Shown here: one piece after another, positions 1 to 7,873 of the stretch
Numbering within the stretch: the first letter of the stretch is position 1
How the letters are laid out: the number at the start of each line of letters is the position of its first letter
Assembly: GCA_040954445.1 (NCBI GenBank)
Contig: CP144362.1
Location: 310,001-374,000, forward strand
Direction of reading: 5' to 3'
Source of the DNA: Burkholderia sp.
GTDB lineage: Bacteria > Pseudomonadota > Gammaproteobacteria > Burkholderiales > Burkholderiaceae
Length of the DNA stretch: 64,000 bases
The notes under the pieces: generated by a model
Told to the model about the DNA's origin: nothing
Database searches by the model: none
Seen by the model: the letters and a program-made list of their open reading frames with translations, nothing else
Made by a program: the position numbers and the translations under genes

Positions 1-28
1 CTCATGCTCAATGTATGCAACAACGTCG
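1..28 (+). mobile_element. right-end scar of the IS903-group element
   Basis: The window opens with a degraded copy of the IS right end (ATGCAACAACGTC close to the left edge). It forms the junction at which the neighbouring minus-strand glycosyltransferase gene ends. The rest of the element, if present, lies outside the window. Confidence 0.6.
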
Positions 29-1765
29 TCCCGGATGACGGTGGATCGGCGTCTTGGGCTGCTCGATCCTCTCGTAGAGACGGAAGCGCTCTTCGCGGTC
101 GGTCGCGCGGCGGGCTTCCCAGATCAGCCGCCAGACGTATTTCGACATCGAGCTCGGCTCGATGTGGTCGGTCGGGTCTTGGCGCAAAATTACGTCGCAG
201 TCTTCGGTGAAGGAGAAGTACATATCGCCGAAGTAGGCGAAAGTGGCGATCTGCGCGTCGCCCAGACACACCGGCGAAATGCGCTCGTAGTCGAGCGGCA
301 AGTGTGCGGCGATCTGTACCGCTACGTCGCGATAGGTCCGGCTGTAATTTACGAAGGGCAGCCACAGCGTCATCAGCAGAACCCACATCAGCGTTGTGCC
401 GGCACCAGACAGCACCACGCTGCGCGACAGCACCTTGGGCTGGTGCGAGATGCGCCAGCGCACCAACGCGAACCAGCACAGTGTGCTGATCAGCGCGCAG
501 GCGAAGGCGAGAATGTTGAAGTGCGATTCGTAGCCGGGCACCAGGCGTGCCAGGTTACGAGACAGCGCATGCGGAAAGCCGGTGATTGAAGCCAGCCAGA
601 CCAACCACACGAAGCTACCGAGGATGGTGAAGCTAAGCACCGCGAACCAGTCGATCGCGTTGATCACGCCGCGCTTCAAGGTGGGCAGGGCAAAGGTGGC
701 GAGCACCGCCAGCGGCGGCAGCAGCAGCATGTAGACACGGTTAGTTTCTTGGCTCTGCAAGATCACGAGCGCGACCAGCGGGACGGCCACCGCGAACGGC
801 ACCGCGATATGCGGTCGGTACCGCCAGCCCCTCCAGCTCACCCAGGCCCAAATCGCCAGCGGCCAGGCCGGCCAGGTAAACAACGGTAGATTCTTTGCGG
901 CGTAGCGTAGCACCGTAGTGGGCGGGCCCGAGAAGCGTATCAGGCTGCAGTGCAGCCACTGGTTGAAGAACCAGTGGGCGTCGGCGGGATAGAGTGTGAG
1001 TGCAGCGAGCGGCCAGAGCGCTAACAGCAAGACGGCGACCGGCACACCGACCAGCAGCAGTTGGCGATGCCGGACCTCGGGCGTGGCCAGCATCAGCACG
1101 GCGGTACTGACGATAAGTGCTGCGGCCAGTACCGGATTGCCGGACAAGAGCAACAGGCCGACCGCGATGCCCCACCAGGCGGCACCGTGCAGCGGCTTGT
1201 CGATCAGCCGTACCAGACCGTAGACCAGCATCGCGATCCAGGCGAACTGGGCCAGCTGCGGAGTAGTTTCATGGCTGCGCTCGGCCAGCCCGAAGCAGGC
1301 CAGCAGCACCAGCAGCGCACCATCGGCTAGCGTGCGACCATAGTCGCGCGGCTCGGGTTCTCCCCCGAAGACGTACTTGAACGGCTGCACCTCTGGGCGG
1401 CGACCGAGCAAGTAAGCAGTGTACCAGACGAAGGCGCAGGCCACGCAGAATAGGATGCCGGTGGCGATTCGCGAGGCGTTGCTGGCCGAGAACCACGGGC
1501 CGAAAGTCTCGACACCGAGCGCACCAAGCCAGTAGCCGAGCGGGCCGTCGGAGGTGATGAACTTGCCGACCAGGTTGGGCAGCAGCCAGTCGTGCAGCGA
1601 GCCACCTGCCATCGTCCACATCACCCCGAAGCCGGCAGCGTCCTCGTTCTTCCATGGGTCGCGGGCAAATAGGCCAAAGCCCGCATAGACCAGGCAGAGC
1701 GTGAGCAGCAGCCAGCGCGGCAGGGCGCGCGTGGCAGCGGCGGTGAGACGAACAACAGGCTTCAT
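8..1765 (-). CDS. PMT/ArnT-like membrane glycosyltransferase, 3' end altered by IS
   Basis: This 585-aa protein resembles the dolichyl-phosphate-mannose protein mannosyltransferase / ArnT superfamily (glycosyltransferase family 39 and relatives). Those proteins move a sugar from a polyprenyl-phosphate donor to an acceptor on the periplasmic face of the inner membrane. Visible support is an N-terminal membrane segment (about residues 18-34), an acidic motif in the first periplasmic loop (RDPWKNEDAAG), about ten hydrophobic segments up to residue 470, and a soluble C-terminal part. The acceptor cannot be told from sequence. The last residues, RCCIH, are read from the IS end at the window edge, so the native C-terminus is probably lost or changed. 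The start at 1765 opens with a plausible signal-anchor. Confidence 0.7.
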   Translation of the reverse strand: MKPVVRLTAAATRALPRWLLLTLCLVYAGFGLFARDPWKNEDAAGFGVMWTMAGGSLHDWLLPNLVGKFITSDGPLGYWLGALGVETFGPWFSASNASRIATGILFCVACAFVWYTAYLLGRRPEVQPFKYVFGGEPEPRDYGRTLADGALLVLLACFGLAERSHETTPQLAQFAWIAMLVYGLVRLIDKPLHGAAWWGIAVGLLLLSGNPVLAAALIVSTAVLMLATPEVRHRQLLLVGVPVAVLLLALWPLAALTLYPADAHWFFNQWLHCSLIRFSGPPTTVLRYAAKNLPLFTWPAWPLAIWAWVSWRGWRYRPHIAVPFAVAVPLVALVILQSQETNRVYMLLLPPLAVLATFALPTLKRGVINAIDWFAVLSFTILGSFVWLVWLASITGFPHALSRNLARLVPGYESHFNILAFACALISTLCWFALVRWRISHQPKVLSRSVVLSGAGTTLMWVLLMTLWLPFVNYSRTYRDVAVQIAAHLPLDYERISPVCLGDAQIATFAYFGDMYFSFTEDCDVILRQDPTDHIEPSSMSKYVWRLIWEARRATDREERFRLYERIEQPKTPIHRHPGRRCCIH

Positions 1766-2042
1766 GCAGTGATTAGCTGTTATGAGTAGGTGCGGGTGGC
1801 GGCACCGGGCGATGAAGTGTTACAAGTGTTCAAGATTATAGACGTTGCGAAGGCGGTTACCGCAAGCTCGGTGCGCCGCAACACGTGCAGACAATAAGGG
1901 GAGCCTGGGCTGTTTTTTTCGCTTCGGACCATGCAGGCTGGCGTTGCCGCTGGCCTGTGTCTCGGGAAGTTGGGCGGTTTCAAGGTAGGCCGCTACGTGG
2001 CTACTATCGATCCGAAATACGTAAACTTTACTCAAAATGCAT
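1766..2042. other. intergenic region, no gene recognised
   Basis: About 280 bp lie between the glycosyltransferase start and the next IS copy. I see no convincing coding sequence. A stretch near 2010 (ATCGATCCGAAATACG) weakly resembles the end of the second hairpin repeat family. Confidence 0.4.
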
Positions 2043-2928
2043 GGCGTTGTTGCATAAATCGAGCGAAATCTATTGACGTTTACGCGCAACGGTCGCTGGG
2101 CCAGCCCCCCTATCAACTTAGATTCCAGAGTAACTGCCTAATTTTTCCCAGAAAATGCGCAAGGACATACACAAGAAAGGTGAGCCGAAGGCACACTACC
2201 GTGTCAGGAAGTGGGCGGCCTATAATACAGGCCTGATCAACCGTGGAAACGTGACGATATGGATAGATGAAGCCGTCCTTGCCAGAATACCCGACGCCAT
2301 ACCCACGCGTGGTCGCACGCGTCTATACGGCGATACGTTGATTCAGGCATTACTTGGCGTGAAGACCATCTATCGACTGATTTGGCGCGCGCCCTGCAAG
2401 GTTTCACCCAAAGCCTGCGCGCTCTAGCCTTCCCGAGCATTATGTCTCGTTTTTCTATGCCCCTCACATGAGGGAGGCTTTTCAAATTTCAAGATAACGA
2501 ATTGCAGATAAATATGCAACAACGTCCCTACGACACCAAGCCATGCCATGCGGCCATTGCTGCACGCAGTGCTATTCCTTCAATTCCGCCACGCGAGGGT
2601 GCCGCTCATTGGCCAGCGGATATTCCCGGTGCGGCGTGTCGTAATGGCGCGGTTGATGCAATTCCCCGTGACGGTCGTCGAGAATGGAAGCAAGACAGTG
2701 GCTACCACCGGAGATCGCTTGCCGAGAATGCAATGTATCGGTTCAAGACCCTCACCGGCAACTGTCTCTGGGCGCGTCACATCGCCGCGCAGGCGACCGA
2801 GGTTGCCGTTCGCGGCGGCGTCATCAACCGCATGGCGGATCTCGCTCGTCCGCAATCCGTTCGTATCGCCTGAAATTATGCCCGTCGATGCCATTGCGTC
2901 CTCATGCTCGATTTATGCAACAATGCCC
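2043..2928 (+). mobile_element. IS903-group element, internally deleted copy
   Basis: The 18-bp inverted ends are seen at both sides (left GGCGTTGTTGCATAAATC, right slightly changed). The transposase begins at 2155 (MRKDIHKKGEPKAHY) but breaks near 2440. There a piece of the second hairpin repeat (about 2439-2515) and an IS-end fragment replace the central part, including the first catalytic aspartate. The C-terminal third, with the [15 protein letters not shown] signature, resumes near 2525 in another frame. It is non-functional. Confidence 0.88.
2439..2515 (+). repeat. half of the second hairpin repeat family
   Basis: This contains the characteristic CCTCACATGAGGGA centre and TTTCAAATTTCAAGAT arm, ending in a degenerate form of GGATCAAT. 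It sits inside a broken transposase. Confidence 0.6.
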
Positions 2929-3239
2929 CGCTGCGCAGTAGAATACTATGGTCTTCGTCGAGCGCCTGCCCGAACAGCTCAGCTGCGCCTACACGGGCGG
3001 CGAAACGGAATTCCGGACCGCGTGCTGAATTATAAGGGTCCGGGCAGCGGGCTAGAAGCTTACTGCCTGTACGCATGCACATCTGCTTGCCGAGCCTCGC
3101 CCGTGGACGCGGATGGGTTGAAGGGGTGGGGGCGGTATGCGTCACAGGCCGCCGTGTCGCGCAAGGGAAACGTAATGGATGCCGGTGCCGCCGGCAGTTA
3201 GAGCCGCGCTACAGCGGCAAGGTTGAGGGGAGTGGCATT
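2929..3239. other. intergenic region upstream of tatA
   Basis: No gene is recognised in these 311 bp. In related genomes histidine-biosynthesis genes and a HIT-family gene usually precede tatA; none is readable here, so this is probably an IS-truncated junction. Confidence 0.4.
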
Positions 3240-3479
3240 ATGGGCGGATTGAGTATTTGGCACTGGCTGGTCGTTTTGGTGATCGTCGTGATGGTGTTCG
3301 GCACCAAGAAGCTGCGCAATCTCGGCAGCGATCTCGGTAGCGCGGTCAAGGGTTTCAAGGACGGTATGAAGCAAGAGGACGAAACGCCGACCAAGGCGCA
3401 GCAGCAACTGCCGCGCACGGTCGCTGTGAATGCCGACGCGAAGGAAACGAGGCGTTCTTCCGATTCGAAGAAGGCGTAA
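3240..3479 (+). CDS. tatA: Sec-independent protein translocase subunit TatA
   Basis: This 79-aa protein is the pore-forming subunit of the twin-arginine translocase, which exports folded proteins across the inner membrane. It has the expected build: one N-terminal membrane helix (about residues 6-20, [15 protein letters not shown]), the [14 protein letters not shown] hinge and amphipathic helix, and a charged tail. The start at 3240 follows GAGGGGAGTGG and gives the normal MGGLSIWHW beginning. tatB follows after 29 bp. tatC, which normally completes the operon, is absent. Confidence 0.93.
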   Translation: MGGLSIWHWLVVLVIVVMVFGTKKLRNLGSDLGSAVKGFKDGMKQEDETPTKAQQQLPRTVAVNADAKETRRSSDSKKA

Positions 3480-3508
3480 TCGCTTCGCGCTGATAGGAAG
3501 ACGCTGCG

Positions 3509-4063
3509 ATGCTCGATTTCGGTCTTTCCAAGATGGCGCTGATCGGCGTCGTCGCGCTGGTGGTGCTCGGTCCAGAGCGCCTGCCGCGCGTGGCCCGTAC
3601 TGCCGGCGCACTGTTTGGGCGCGCCCAGCACTATATCAACGATGTGAAGGCGGAGGTGTCTCGCGAGATCGAACTCGATGCGCTACGCACCATGAAGACC
3701 GACTTTGAACGCGCGGCGCTCAATGTCGAGACTACCATCTACGGCAATCTGTGCCAGCACGAAACCGAGCTCAACGAGGCCTGGAGTTCGGTCATCTCGG
3801 GTGAGTCGGGTGCCTCGCCGGGGCCCGTATCGGTCGGGGCTGGTTCGTCCTACAATCCCTACGACAGCTCCGCCCACGCCTGGCAGGACAGCCCGATCAG
3901 CGCCACCTTCACGCCCAAGCGCCGCAACTGGCGCATCAGGCAGGGCACCACGCCCACCTGGTACAAACGCGCCACCACGCTCCGCACGCACGTGCAGTCG
4001 AGGGCCGCGCGCGTGGCGCGCCACCAGCCGGCCAGCCTGCGCCGGCCCACGCGTTTCTTCTGA
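3509..4063 (+). CDS. tatB: Sec-independent protein translocase subunit TatB
   Basis: This 184-aa protein is the TatB receptor subunit that works with TatC to bind twin-arginine signal peptides. It begins MLDFGLSKMALIGVVALVVLGPERLP, the standard TatB membrane helix followed by the GPERLP motif. A long amphipathic/charged region follows, then a variable basic tail. Length is normal for Burkholderia. An IS-derived palindrome starts 65 bp downstream, where tatC would be expected. Confidence 0.92.
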   Translation: MLDFGLSKMALIGVVALVVLGPERLPRVARTAGALFGRAQHYINDVKAEVSREIELDALRTMKTDFERAALNVETTIYGNLCQHETELNEAWSSVISGESGASPGPVSVGAGSSYNPYDSSAHAWQDSPISATFTPKRRNWRIRQGTTPTWYKRATTLRTHVQSRAARVARHQPASLRRPTRFF

Positions 4064-4127
4064 CCGCGCACGATGATTGCCGCGCGCATCACCTCTATCG
4101 AGGGCCGATGTGAGCGCCCCCCAGCGG

Positions 4128-4284
4128 GGATTGTTGCATATTGATCCGCAATGGCATCGATGGGCATAGTTTCAGGCGATACGAACGGATTGCGGACGAG
4201 CGAGGTCCGCAATCCGTTCGTATCGCCTGAAACTATGCCCATCGATGCCATTGCGTCCGACCGCTCGATTTATGCAACAAAGCC
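4128..4284. mobile_element. IS-derived palindromic mini-element with perfect 49-bp arms
   Basis: This 157-bp element has degraded IS903-type ends. Its core is a perfect inverted repeat of 49 bp (4147-4195 and 4207-4255) around an 11-nt spacer. Each arm is a copy of the IS right-end region (3' end of the transposase gene plus the sequence after it). It can be seen as two IS right ends joined head to head. Confidence 0.8.
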
Positions 4285-4346
4285 CCCCTAAATCGATTTT
4301 TCGATGGTTGGGTTGTTCACTGCTTTCACGCTTTCCGGGAGTGGGA

Positions 4347-5453
4347 ATGTCCAATCTGAGCAACGCGCAGCAGTTGAAGTCGGCATCCAGCCAGCTTCCA
4401 GTCACGGCTTACTTCGATGAGACGCTGTTCCAGCGCGAAGTCGAAACTCTATTCAAGAAAGGACCTCGCTATGTTGGACACGAATTAATGGTGCCAGAGG
4501 CAGGGGACTATTTTGTCTTGCCTTCTGAGAAGGAAGGCCGCGTGCTCGTGCGTAACCAGGAGTCGCGCATCGAGCTGCTATCCAACGTCTGCCGCCATCG
4601 GCAGGCGATCATGCTGAACGGTCGCGGCCACGCGAACAACATCGTGTGTCCGCTACACCGCTGGACCTACGATCTAGACGGTCAACTATTCGGGGCACCG
4701 CATTTCCCCGAAAAGCCCTGCCTGAACCTAGGCAAGTTCCCGCTGCAAAACTGGCAAGGGCTGCTGTTCGAGGCTGAGGGCCGCAACGTCGTGCAGGATC
4801 TCTCAAACCTCGGCACGCGCCATCACTTCGACTTCTCAGACTACCAGTTCGATCATGTCGAGGTGCACAAGTGCGACTACAACTGGAAGACCTTCATCGA
4901 AGTCTACCTCGAGGATTACCACGTCGTCCCGTTCCATCCGGGACTCGGTAGCTTCGTGTCCTGCGATGATCTAAAATGGGAGTTCAGTAAGTGGTATAGC
5001 GTGCAGACGGTCGGCGTGCACAACGCGCTCGCCAAGCCGGGTAACCCGATCTACCAGAAATGGCACGAGCAGGTGCTACGCTTCCACAATGGCGTGCCGC
5101 CTGAGTTCGGCGCAATCTGGATGGTCTATTACCCGGGCTTGATGATCGAGTGGTATCCGAACGTGCTGGTGGTGTCCTGGTTGATCCCGCGCGGGCCACA
5201 GGAAACCACCAATATCGTCGAGTTCTACTACCCCGAGGAGATCGCTCTGTTCGAGCGCGAGTTCGTCGAGGCCGAGCGGGCCGCCTACATGGAAACGGCC
5301 GTTGAGGATGACGAGATCGCGATGCGCATGGATGCCGGTCGCCGCGCGCTGATGGAGCGCGGTGAATCGCAGGTCGGACCTTATCAGAGCCCGATGGAAG
5401 ACGGTATGCAGCACTTCCACGCATTCCTGCGGCGTAAGCTTAGAAGCTTCTGA
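4347..5453 (+). CDS. Rieske-type aromatic ring-hydroxylating oxygenase, alpha subunit
   Basis: This 368-aa protein has the two parts of a Rieske non-heme iron oxygenase. The N-terminal [2Fe-2S] domain has a C-x-H ... C-x2-H cluster (CRHR and CPLH, about residues 80-105). The C-terminal domain has the mononuclear iron motif EDYHVVPFH. Such enzymes hydroxylate aromatic or related substrates using electrons from a reductase; neither reductase nor substrate is evident nearby. I place the start at 4347 (MSNLSNAQQL). The open frame extends in frame back to 4245 through the adjacent IS end (MPLRPTARFMQQ...), so an extended product cannot be excluded. A terminator follows at 5483. Confidence 0.85.
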   Translation: MSNLSNAQQLKSASSQLPVTAYFDETLFQREVETLFKKGPRYVGHELMVPEAGDYFVLPSEKEGRVLVRNQESRIELLSNVCRHRQAIMLNGRGHANNIVCPLHRWTYDLDGQLFGAPHFPEKPCLNLGKFPLQNWQGLLFEAEGRNVVQDLSNLGTRHHFDFSDYQFDHVEVHKCDYNWKTFIEVYLEDYHVVPFHPGLGSFVSCDDLKWEFSKWYSVQTVGVHNALAKPGNPIYQKWHEQVLRFHNGVPPEFGAIWMVYYPGLMIEWYPNVLVVSWLIPRGPQETTNIVEFYYPEEIALFEREFVEAERAAYMETAVEDDEIAMRMDAGRRALMERGESQVGPYQSPMEDGMQHFHAFLRRKLRSF

Positions 5454-5482
5454 AGCAGCCTGAAGCGCTCCGGCGCGCCAAA

Positions 5483-5517
5483 CAAAAAGACGAGCCGTAG
5501 ACCGTCTTTTTGTTTTT
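5483..5517 (+). terminator. Rho-independent terminator after the Rieske gene
   Basis: A perfect 10-bp stem (CAAAAAGACG / CGTCTTTTTG, 5483-5512) with a 10-nt loop is followed by a run of T. It lies 30 bp after the stop codon. Confidence 0.85.
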
Positions 5518-5521
5518 AGAC

Positions 5522-5569
5522 GGCGTTGTTGCCATTGCGTCCTCACGCATCGATTGATGCAACAACGCC
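5522..5569. mobile_element. 48-bp IS micro-remnant
   Basis: This stretch consists only of IS ends: GGCGTTGTTG at the left, then the terminal segment of the right end (GCCATTGCGTCCTCACGC, then ATGCAACAACGCC). The same arrangement occurs at 56929-56975. Confidence 0.75.
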
Positions 5570-5756
5570 GTTTGCTGACAATTTTTAACGGGGTTTGAGC
5601 ACGGCGACCAAGTTTCTTGGTAGGCTTCGTTTTAGCGGCCTCCTATTCCTCCTATTCAGGAGGTTGATTCTGGAAACTCAATTTTCTCGGATTCCCCCGG
5701 GAACCACTGCCTTCAACCTTTAACTATCTTTGGGACACCGCCTCGCGCAAGAGATG
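5570..5756. other. intergenic region, no gene recognised
   Basis: This lies between the micro-remnant and the hairpin repeat upstream of ubiE. A small DUF971 gene often precedes ubiE in Burkholderia, but I cannot read one here. Confidence 0.4.
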
Positions 5757-5842
5757 AAGTTCCTCGCCCTAAGGGGCGAGGTATCAAACCCCGAAAGTTA
5801 AATACACAAGTGAGCGTCCCAAGGGACGGGGAATCCACCCGA
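5757..5842 (+). repeat. two-hairpin repeat upstream of ubiE (inverted partner at 6649-6716)
   Basis: It contains an 8-bp stem (CCTCGCCC/GGGCGAGG, 5762-5781), then GTATCAAA, then a 6-bp stem (CGTCCC-AA-GGGACG, 5815-5828) and AATCCACC. The same modules occur in inverted orientation just after ubiE. The layout recalls REP/BIME or IS200/IS605-type end hairpins, but I cannot assign the family. Confidence 0.65.
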
Positions 5843-5893
5843 AGAGATTGAACCGACGGTGCCCCATCTTGCCATTTCAAGAGGATTCACGCG

Positions 5894-6625
5894 ATGAGCA
5901 AAACCCACTTCGGTTTCGAGACTGTCGACGAGAAGGACAAGGCGAAAAAAGTAGCGGGGGTGTTCCACGCGATCGCCAGAAACTACGACATGATGAACGA
6001 CATGATGTCGGTCGGCATGCACCGGGTCTGGAAGGCGTTCACGATAGCCCGGGTGAACGTACGCCCTGGCTACAAGGTACTCGACATCGCGGCCGGCACC
6101 GGCGATTTGACCAAGGCCTTCGCCAAGGCCGCCGGCCCGACCGGAGAAGTCTGGCATACCGACATCAACGAATCGATGCTCCGGGTTGGGCGCGACCGCC
6201 TGTTCGACAAGGGAGTGGTGACGCCCTCACTGCTCTGCGACGCCGAGAAGATCCCATTCCAAGACAACTACTTCGACGTGGTGACGGTCTCCTTCGGGCT
6301 GCGCAACATGACCTGCAAGGACACCGCGCTGGCCGAGATGCGCCGGGTCGCCAAGCCAGGTGGCTGGGTGATGGTGCTCGAATTTTCGAAAGTGTGGTAC
6401 CCGCTGAAGAAAGTCTACGACTTGTATACTTTCAACGTATTACCGTGGCTCGGGGATAAATTCGCAAAAGAGGCCGATAGTTACCGGTATTTAGCTGAAT
6501 CTATCCGCATGCACCCGGATCAAGACACTCTGAAAACGATGATGGAATGCGCTGGCTTCAATGCCGTCAGGTATTATAATTTGTCAGGTGGCATAGTAGC
6601 GTTACACCTTGGAACCAAGTATTAA
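5894..6625 (+). CDS. ubiE: ubiquinone/menaquinone biosynthesis C-methyltransferase UbiE
   Basis: This 243-aa SAM-dependent methyltransferase acts in the C-methylation step of ubiquinone (or demethylmenaquinone) synthesis. SAM-binding motif [12 protein letters not shown] is at about residues 60-71; the family signature [16 protein letters not shown] is in the middle; the C-terminus ([12 protein letters not shown]) is complete. The start is preceded by AGAGGA. It heads a ubiquinone gene block with ubiJ and ubiB. Oddly, from about 6415 onward the codons turn AT-rich (TTA, ATA, TAT, AAT) although the protein stays conserved, and the gene is flanked by inverted hairpin repeats. This suggests a recombinant gene. 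Confidence 0.94.
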   Translation: MSKTHFGFETVDEKDKAKKVAGVFHAIARNYDMMNDMMSVGMHRVWKAFTIARVNVRPGYKVLDIAAGTGDLTKAFAKAAGPTGEVWHTDINESMLRVGRDRLFDKGVVTPSLLCDAEKIPFQDNYFDVVTVSFGLRNMTCKDTALAEMRRVAKPGGWVMVLEFSKVWYPLKKVYDLYTFNVLPWLGDKFAKEADSYRYLAESIRMHPDQDTLKTMMECAGFNAVRYYNLSGGIVALHLGTKY

Positions 6626-6648
6626 AAGATTTTTTGCCATCTTTTCAG

Positions 6649-6716
6649 GTGGATTTCCCGTCCTTTTGGACGCTCGCTTTTGCATTTGATACCTCGACCC
6701 TTGGGGTGAGGAATTT
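6649..6716 (-). repeat. inverted partner of the two-hairpin repeat, downstream of ubiE
   Basis: Read on the minus strand this carries the same modules as 5757-5842: a CCTCACCCC-type stem, GAGGTATCAAA, a CGTCC/GGACG hairpin and AATCCACC, with point differences. It lies between ubiE and the Tim44-like gene. Confidence 0.65.
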
Positions 6717-6732
6717 CGTTTTGGAGATGGTG

Positions 6733-7749
6733 ATGTCTGACTTCCGTTCGTTCAACAACCGCAGCAAGCAGCCGAGGCCGTGGGCGCACCGGATCGGCAC
6801 GCTGTTCATGGTCGGCCTGCTGACGGTCGGCATCTTCGCGTCGCCAGACGCGGAGGCTAGGCGGATGGGCGGCGGGCGCAGCTTCGGTCGCCAGTCGCAG
6901 ATGGTCCAGCAGCGCCAGGCCATGCCGCCTGCTGCGCCGGCGGCATGGCCGGTCCAACAACGCGGCGCGAAGCAGCCTAACCGCTCGCGCTGGCTCGGGC
7001 CGATTGCTGGCCTAGCAACTGGCCTCGGTATCGCGGCCCTGCTGTCGCACTTCGGCCTGGGCGGTGCTTTCTCCAGCATAATGGCCGCCAACCTGATCAT
7101 GGTTGCGCTGCTCGCCTTCATTGGCATCTGGATTGTGCACAAGCTGATGAACCGCACTCGAAAACCTGATCCCGCCTACGCGGGCGCCGGTTCGTCAATG
7201 AACCGCGGTGGTGGCTATGACACCGGCTCGAACGGCGGTTACGCGCGCCAGAACCACGGCTACGCCCCGGTACCGTTGCAACCGGCTTCGTCGAGCTATG
7301 CCAATGAGGCGGTCGGCGTGTTCAGTGGCGGCACGGCGAGAGCGGGCCTGGCGGCTGCTGGCATGACGCCTTCGGTGCCGGTCGGTTTCGACAGCGAGGC
7401 CTTCGTGCGTAATGCCAAGGTCAACTTCATCCGCCTCCAGGCGGCCTGGGACGCAGGCAACATGACCGACATCCGCGAGTTCACCACGCCGGAGATGTTT
7501 GCCGAGGTGAAGGTCGACCTGGCCTCGCGCGGCGCGGACAAAAACCAGACCGACGTGGTCCAGCTAGAGGCAGAGCTGTTCAGCGTCGAGGAGCACAGCA
7601 GCCAATACGGGGCAAGCGTGCGTTTCCACGGCCTGATCCGCGAGGCACCGGGCGCCTCGGTTGAGCCCTTCGAGGAGGTCTGGAATTTCACTAAGTCTGG
7701 CAACGAAGGCTGGATGCTGGCCGGCATCCAGCAGATCAACCTACACTGA
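6733..7749 (+). CDS. Tim44-like domain protein
   Basis: This 338-aa protein has a signal or anchor helix (about residues 25-43), a basic Gly/Arg/Gln-rich stretch, a second hydrophobic helix pair (about residues 98-140), a Gly/Ser-rich linker, and a C-terminal Tim44-like (NTF2-fold) domain from about residue 215. The last part ends in EVWNFTKSGNEGWMLAGIQQI. Its role in bacteria is not settled; in Burkholderia it sits between ubiE and ubiJ. The start at 6733 has a GGAGATGG ribosome site. A perfect 16-bp palindrome (7754-7769) follows directly. Confidence 0.82.
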   Translation: MSDFRSFNNRSKQPRPWAHRIGTLFMVGLLTVGIFASPDAEARRMGGGRSFGRQSQMVQQRQAMPPAAPAAWPVQQRGAKQPNRSRWLGPIAGLATGLGIAALLSHFGLGGAFSSIMAANLIMVALLAFIGIWIVHKLMNRTRKPDPAYAGAGSSMNRGGGYDTGSNGGYARQNHGYAPVPLQPASSSYANEAVGVFSGGTARAGLAAAGMTPSVPVGFDSEAFVRNAKVNFIRLQAAWDAGNMTDIREFTTPEMFAEVKVDLASRGADKNQTDVVQLEAELFSVEEHSSQYGASVRFHGLIREAPGASVEPFEEVWNFTKSGNEGWMLAGIQQINLH

Positions 7750-7753
7750 GCAA

Positions 7754-7769
7754 GGCCGGCGCGCCGGCC
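7754..7769. other. perfect 16-bp GC palindrome
   Basis: GGCCGGCGCGCCGGCC lies just after the Tim44-like stop codon. It could form a strong hairpin but lacks a T run, so I do not call it a terminator. Confidence 0.55.
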
Positions 7770-7828
7770 CTGGAGGCATCACCGATATCACGCCGGAACA
7801 GGGCCGGACCGATCCGACGTTACAATAG

Positions 7829-7864
7829 AAACCCGCGCAGGCATCCTGCGTGTGCGGTTTTTTA
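7829..7864 (+). terminator. decayed Rho-independent terminator-like hairpin
   Basis: AAACCCGCGCAGG-CAT-CCTGCG, then TGTGCGGTTTTTT. The inner stem is intact and the outer stem is imperfect. A possible -10 box (TACAAT) lies just before it near 7821. The element precedes ubiJ by about 10 bp, so it may instead act in its leader. Confidence 0.5.
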
Positions 7865-7873
7865 CTCAGTCCG

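Noticed and set aside
3075-3239. In-frame N-terminal extension of TatA
   Set aside because: TatA proteins start just before the membrane helix; the internal ATG at 3240 has a ribosome site and gives the standard protein.
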